In this document: in pieces, positions 5,726-7,523 of the stretch
Layout of the letters: every line of letters starts with the position of its first letter
Position numbering within the stretch: position 1 is the first letter of the stretch
Origin: Bacteroidales bacterium
GTDB taxonomy: Bacteria; Bacteroidota; Bacteroidia; Bacteroidales; UBA10428
NCBI GenBank assembly: GCA_016926235.1
Contig: JAFGOZ010000616.1
Location: forward strand, 1 to 7,523
Direction of reading: 5' to 3'
Length of the DNA: 7,523 nt
Notes under the pieces: model-generated
Seen by the model: only the letters and a program-made list of their open reading frames with translations
Told to the model about the DNA's origin: nothing
Databases searched by the model: none
Made by a program: the position numbers and the translations under genes

Positions 5726-5752
5726 TTCTGACCCTCTCACTTTCAATTTTAC
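5726..5752 (-). repeat. Right copy of a possible element end (inverted relative to 4136-4157)
   Basis: Read on the minus strand, 5740-5726 is GTGAGAGGGTCAGAA. It matches the left 13-mer at 12 of 13 positions once a two-base gap is allowed. ATTTTAC follows on the + strand at 5746-5752, the same 7-mer that flanks the left copy. The right end falls six bases from the M23 stop codon. The pairing may be accidental. Confidence 0.2.
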
Positions 5753-5757
5753 AATTT

Positions 5758-7497
5758 CTACCACGTAAATGTACATTTATAATTACTTAAGTTATTCTTT
5801 TCATCACTTACATAAAACGTTAGAGTATGTTGTTTGCCCCTTTGCAGTCTATCCGGATCAAAATTATATGAGATAAGATCATTTTTGGCATCATACTCGA
5901 ATAAAACCCATTGATTGTCAATATATCCATTATAACTATTTATTCCTGAAAGATTATCAGTTACCTTAAAATCAATGCCTGATGAATAGGTCATATCCGC
6001 TTTGTCTTTTATATTTATTGGAAGTATATTTGGTGCTGTAGTATCTATGGCTACACAAAATTTCCCAAATTCCCTGGCTGTTGTTTCTACAAAACCATTT
6101 TTCCATTGTCCTCCCATAGATATAAAGGTATTATTACCATTGATTCTTACTATTAAGGCTTTATCAAAAAACCGTGTGGGAAGATTATCGGGTTTTATGC
6201 GAAGCGAATACTTTTTATGTACAGGTGTATAGACGCTATGAAGGTGGTGAATCCATGAGTAGCAACCCTCAATAGCAGGTGTTTTTGCATAGGTCATATG
6301 AATATTATCATAAAATGATCCGATGGGAAAATATACTTTAATATCATATTTATCAAAAGTATTAGCAGCATTATAATACAATACTTTAACGAAGTTAGTA
6401 TCTGCAAAATTATCACTAATAGATGTTGAAACGGATGATTTTACTTTAAAGTTTATTTCGGAAGTATTATTATAGGCATCTTTCAGAATTACTTTTACAA
6501 AGTGAGTGTCGGCATCCAAAAATTCATATACGCCATTATTTATACATTTTCTATAAATACTGAGCTTATTGTTAGGTTCAATATAAGCTTTTTGAATTTT
6601 GTCACCTGTTTTTATCCGTTCTTCATAATCAATAAAGCTATTAATATATCTGGATTCCAGAAATGAGAATCGTTCCAGTTGGTGTGAGTAAATTAATGCG
6701 CTATCAATAAGGAGGTTCACTGCATATATCCCGTTTTGATTTGTTACACCATTAAGATAGTCGAATGCTTCTAATCCAAAACCAATATTACCTGTTAATT
6801 TAGGTATAGAATTGTTTTCCAGGTAAAATGAGCCATTGCCTCCTGCTACATTAAAGAATACTTTTTGACTTGAATTATCTATATGGCTATTAGGGGATAG
6901 AGGATATATTATTATTCTTGAGGGAACAGGTTTAATATCGTCTTTGATATTGAAATTAAATAATAGCACATTTAGAGGGAATTGTGTAAGTGCATCTCGT
7001 ATCTCAAAGTGTAAATGAGCCCCAAATGACCTGCCAGAGTTACCAGACAGGGCAATAACATCACCTTTGGCAACAGGGAGAGTTCCTTTGGGGGGATAAT
7101 GATCTATTGCATGCACCTTCTGGGCATATTGCTGTTTTTTAATATATGCTTCAATAGTACTGTTAAACTCTTTAAGATGGGCATAAACACTTACATATCC
7201 ATTAGGATGGGTAATATACAGGGCCCTCCCATATCCTCCGGATTCAATTTTTATTCTGGAAATATATCCATCTGCAATGGCATATACATTTTTTCCTTCA
7301 ACACCCTGAGTTTTTATATCAATACCTGAATGAAAATGGTTACTTCGTATTTCACCAAAATTTCCTGATATATATAAAGGTATATCTAATGGAGACCTGA
7401 AATAATCTTGTGGATATTTATTCTGCGCTAAACAAAAGTTAAAAACACTTAATAAAATGCCTCCTGCCACCAAAGCCTTCTTCATGCAAAATCTCAT
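5758..7497 (-). CDS. Secreted M23-family (LytM-type) metallopeptidase
   Basis: A 579-aa exported zinc peptidase, expected to cut peptidoglycan cross-bridges or stem peptides in the periplasm. Residues 1-25 are a signal peptide ending CLAQ. The peptidase domain spans about 35-180. HSGID gives His56 and Asp60, and HLHFE gives the third zinc ligand His163 with catalytic His161. The other catalytic His is His106 in VYAHL. All are present, so it should be active. The typical GNSG (152-155) precedes HLHFE, and a Lys/Gln-rich insert (about 110-140) splits the domain. Residues 190-579 form a large C-terminal part, including an Ig-like domain near 485-579 with SGINSYNGYID; this long tail is normal for Bacteroidota members. 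ATGs at 7497 and 7485 are both possible. The A-rich context favours 7497, and the second gives a classic MKK signal peptide. Neither has a clear Shine-Dalgarno. The promoter lies mostly off-window. Confidence 0.93.
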   Translation of the reverse strand: MRFCMKKALVAGGILLSVFNFCLAQNKYPQDYFRSPLDIPLYISGNFGEIRSNHFHSGIDIKTQGVEGKNVYAIADGYISRIKIESGGYGRALYITHPNGYVSVYAHLKEFNSTIEAYIKKQQYAQKVHAIDHYPPKGTLPVAKGDVIALSGNSGRSFGAHLHFEIRDALTQFPLNVLLFNFNIKDDIKPVPSRIIIYPLSPNSHIDNSSQKVFFNVAGGNGSFYLENNSIPKLTGNIGFGLEAFDYLNGVTNQNGIYAVNLLIDSALIYSHQLERFSFLESRYINSFIDYEERIKTGDKIQKAYIEPNNKLSIYRKCINNGVYEFLDADTHFVKVILKDAYNNTSEINFKVKSSVSTSISDNFADTNFVKVLYYNAANTFDKYDIKVYFPIGSFYDNIHMTYAKTPAIEGCYSWIHHLHSVYTPVHKKYSLRIKPDNLPTRFFDKALIVRINGNNTFISMGGQWKNGFVETTAREFGKFCVAIDTTAPNILPINIKDKADMTYSSGIDFKVTDNLSGINSYNGYIDNQWVLFEYDAKNDLISYNFDPDRLQRGKQHTLTFYVSDEKNNLSNYKCTFTW

Positions 7498-7523
7498 TAT
7501 GTCTTGATTTTATTTATCCTGAC

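Noticed and set aside
5471..5731. 86-aa + strand ORF overlapping the NUMOD1-like gene in another frame
   Set aside because: The competing frame carries the recognisable motif and its own upstream candidate promoter. This one is low-complexity read-through.
6002..7329. Two 76-aa + strand ORFs inside the M23 gene
   Set aside because: Both are antisense to the peptidase, and one covers part of its catalytic domain.
1..7523. CRISPR array, tRNA or rRNA genes, or a complete insertion sequence
   Set aside because: I saw no regularly spaced repeats, no cloverleaf-type sequence, no rRNA-like segments and no transposase motif on either strand.

Overview
The window reads as a chromosome segment of an AT-rich member of the Bacteroidota. 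The evidence is an 8-TM, two-FtsX-domain permease of the type abundant in that phylum, signal peptides ending in AQ, a beta-propeller repeat protein of the kind common in gliding/T9SS Bacteroidota, TAnnTTTG-type promoter elements, and no obvious Shine-Dalgarno sequences. The genus cannot be told from this sequence.

Layout. (1) 1-1094: a probable terminator for an off-window + strand gene, a strong minus-strand terminator, and a complete secreted pectin methylesterase on the minus strand. (2) 1095-3743: a divergent intergenic region with a sigma-54-like -24/-12 element and possible upstream activator sites, then a large FtsX/MacB-type ABC transporter permease (best start 1329, not the upstream in-frame ATGs). 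(3) 3744-5757: a low-density stretch of small genes. These are a tiny basic lipoprotein-like protein, an XRE-family regulator with a 61-bp dyad operator over its own promoter and start codon, a short truncated-looking beta-propeller (SBBP-like) protein, and a 106-aa protein with a NUMOD1/IENR1-like DNA-binding motif. (4) 5758-7497: a complete M23 (LytM-type) metallopeptidase on the minus strand, convergent with the preceding genes.

The genes do not form one pathway. The pectinesterase, permease and M23 peptidase look like independent, conserved envelope or secreted functions. The 4.1-5.75 kb part looks like accessory DNA: an orphan regulator of a type often seen beside restriction-modification genes, a broken repeat protein and a homing-endonuclease-type DNA-binding module, loosely bracketed by an inverted repeat and a 7-bp direct repeat. 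The best-supported unusual signal is the compound operator in front of the XRE gene. The sigma-54-like control region of the permease is second. No clear new multi-gene system is visible.
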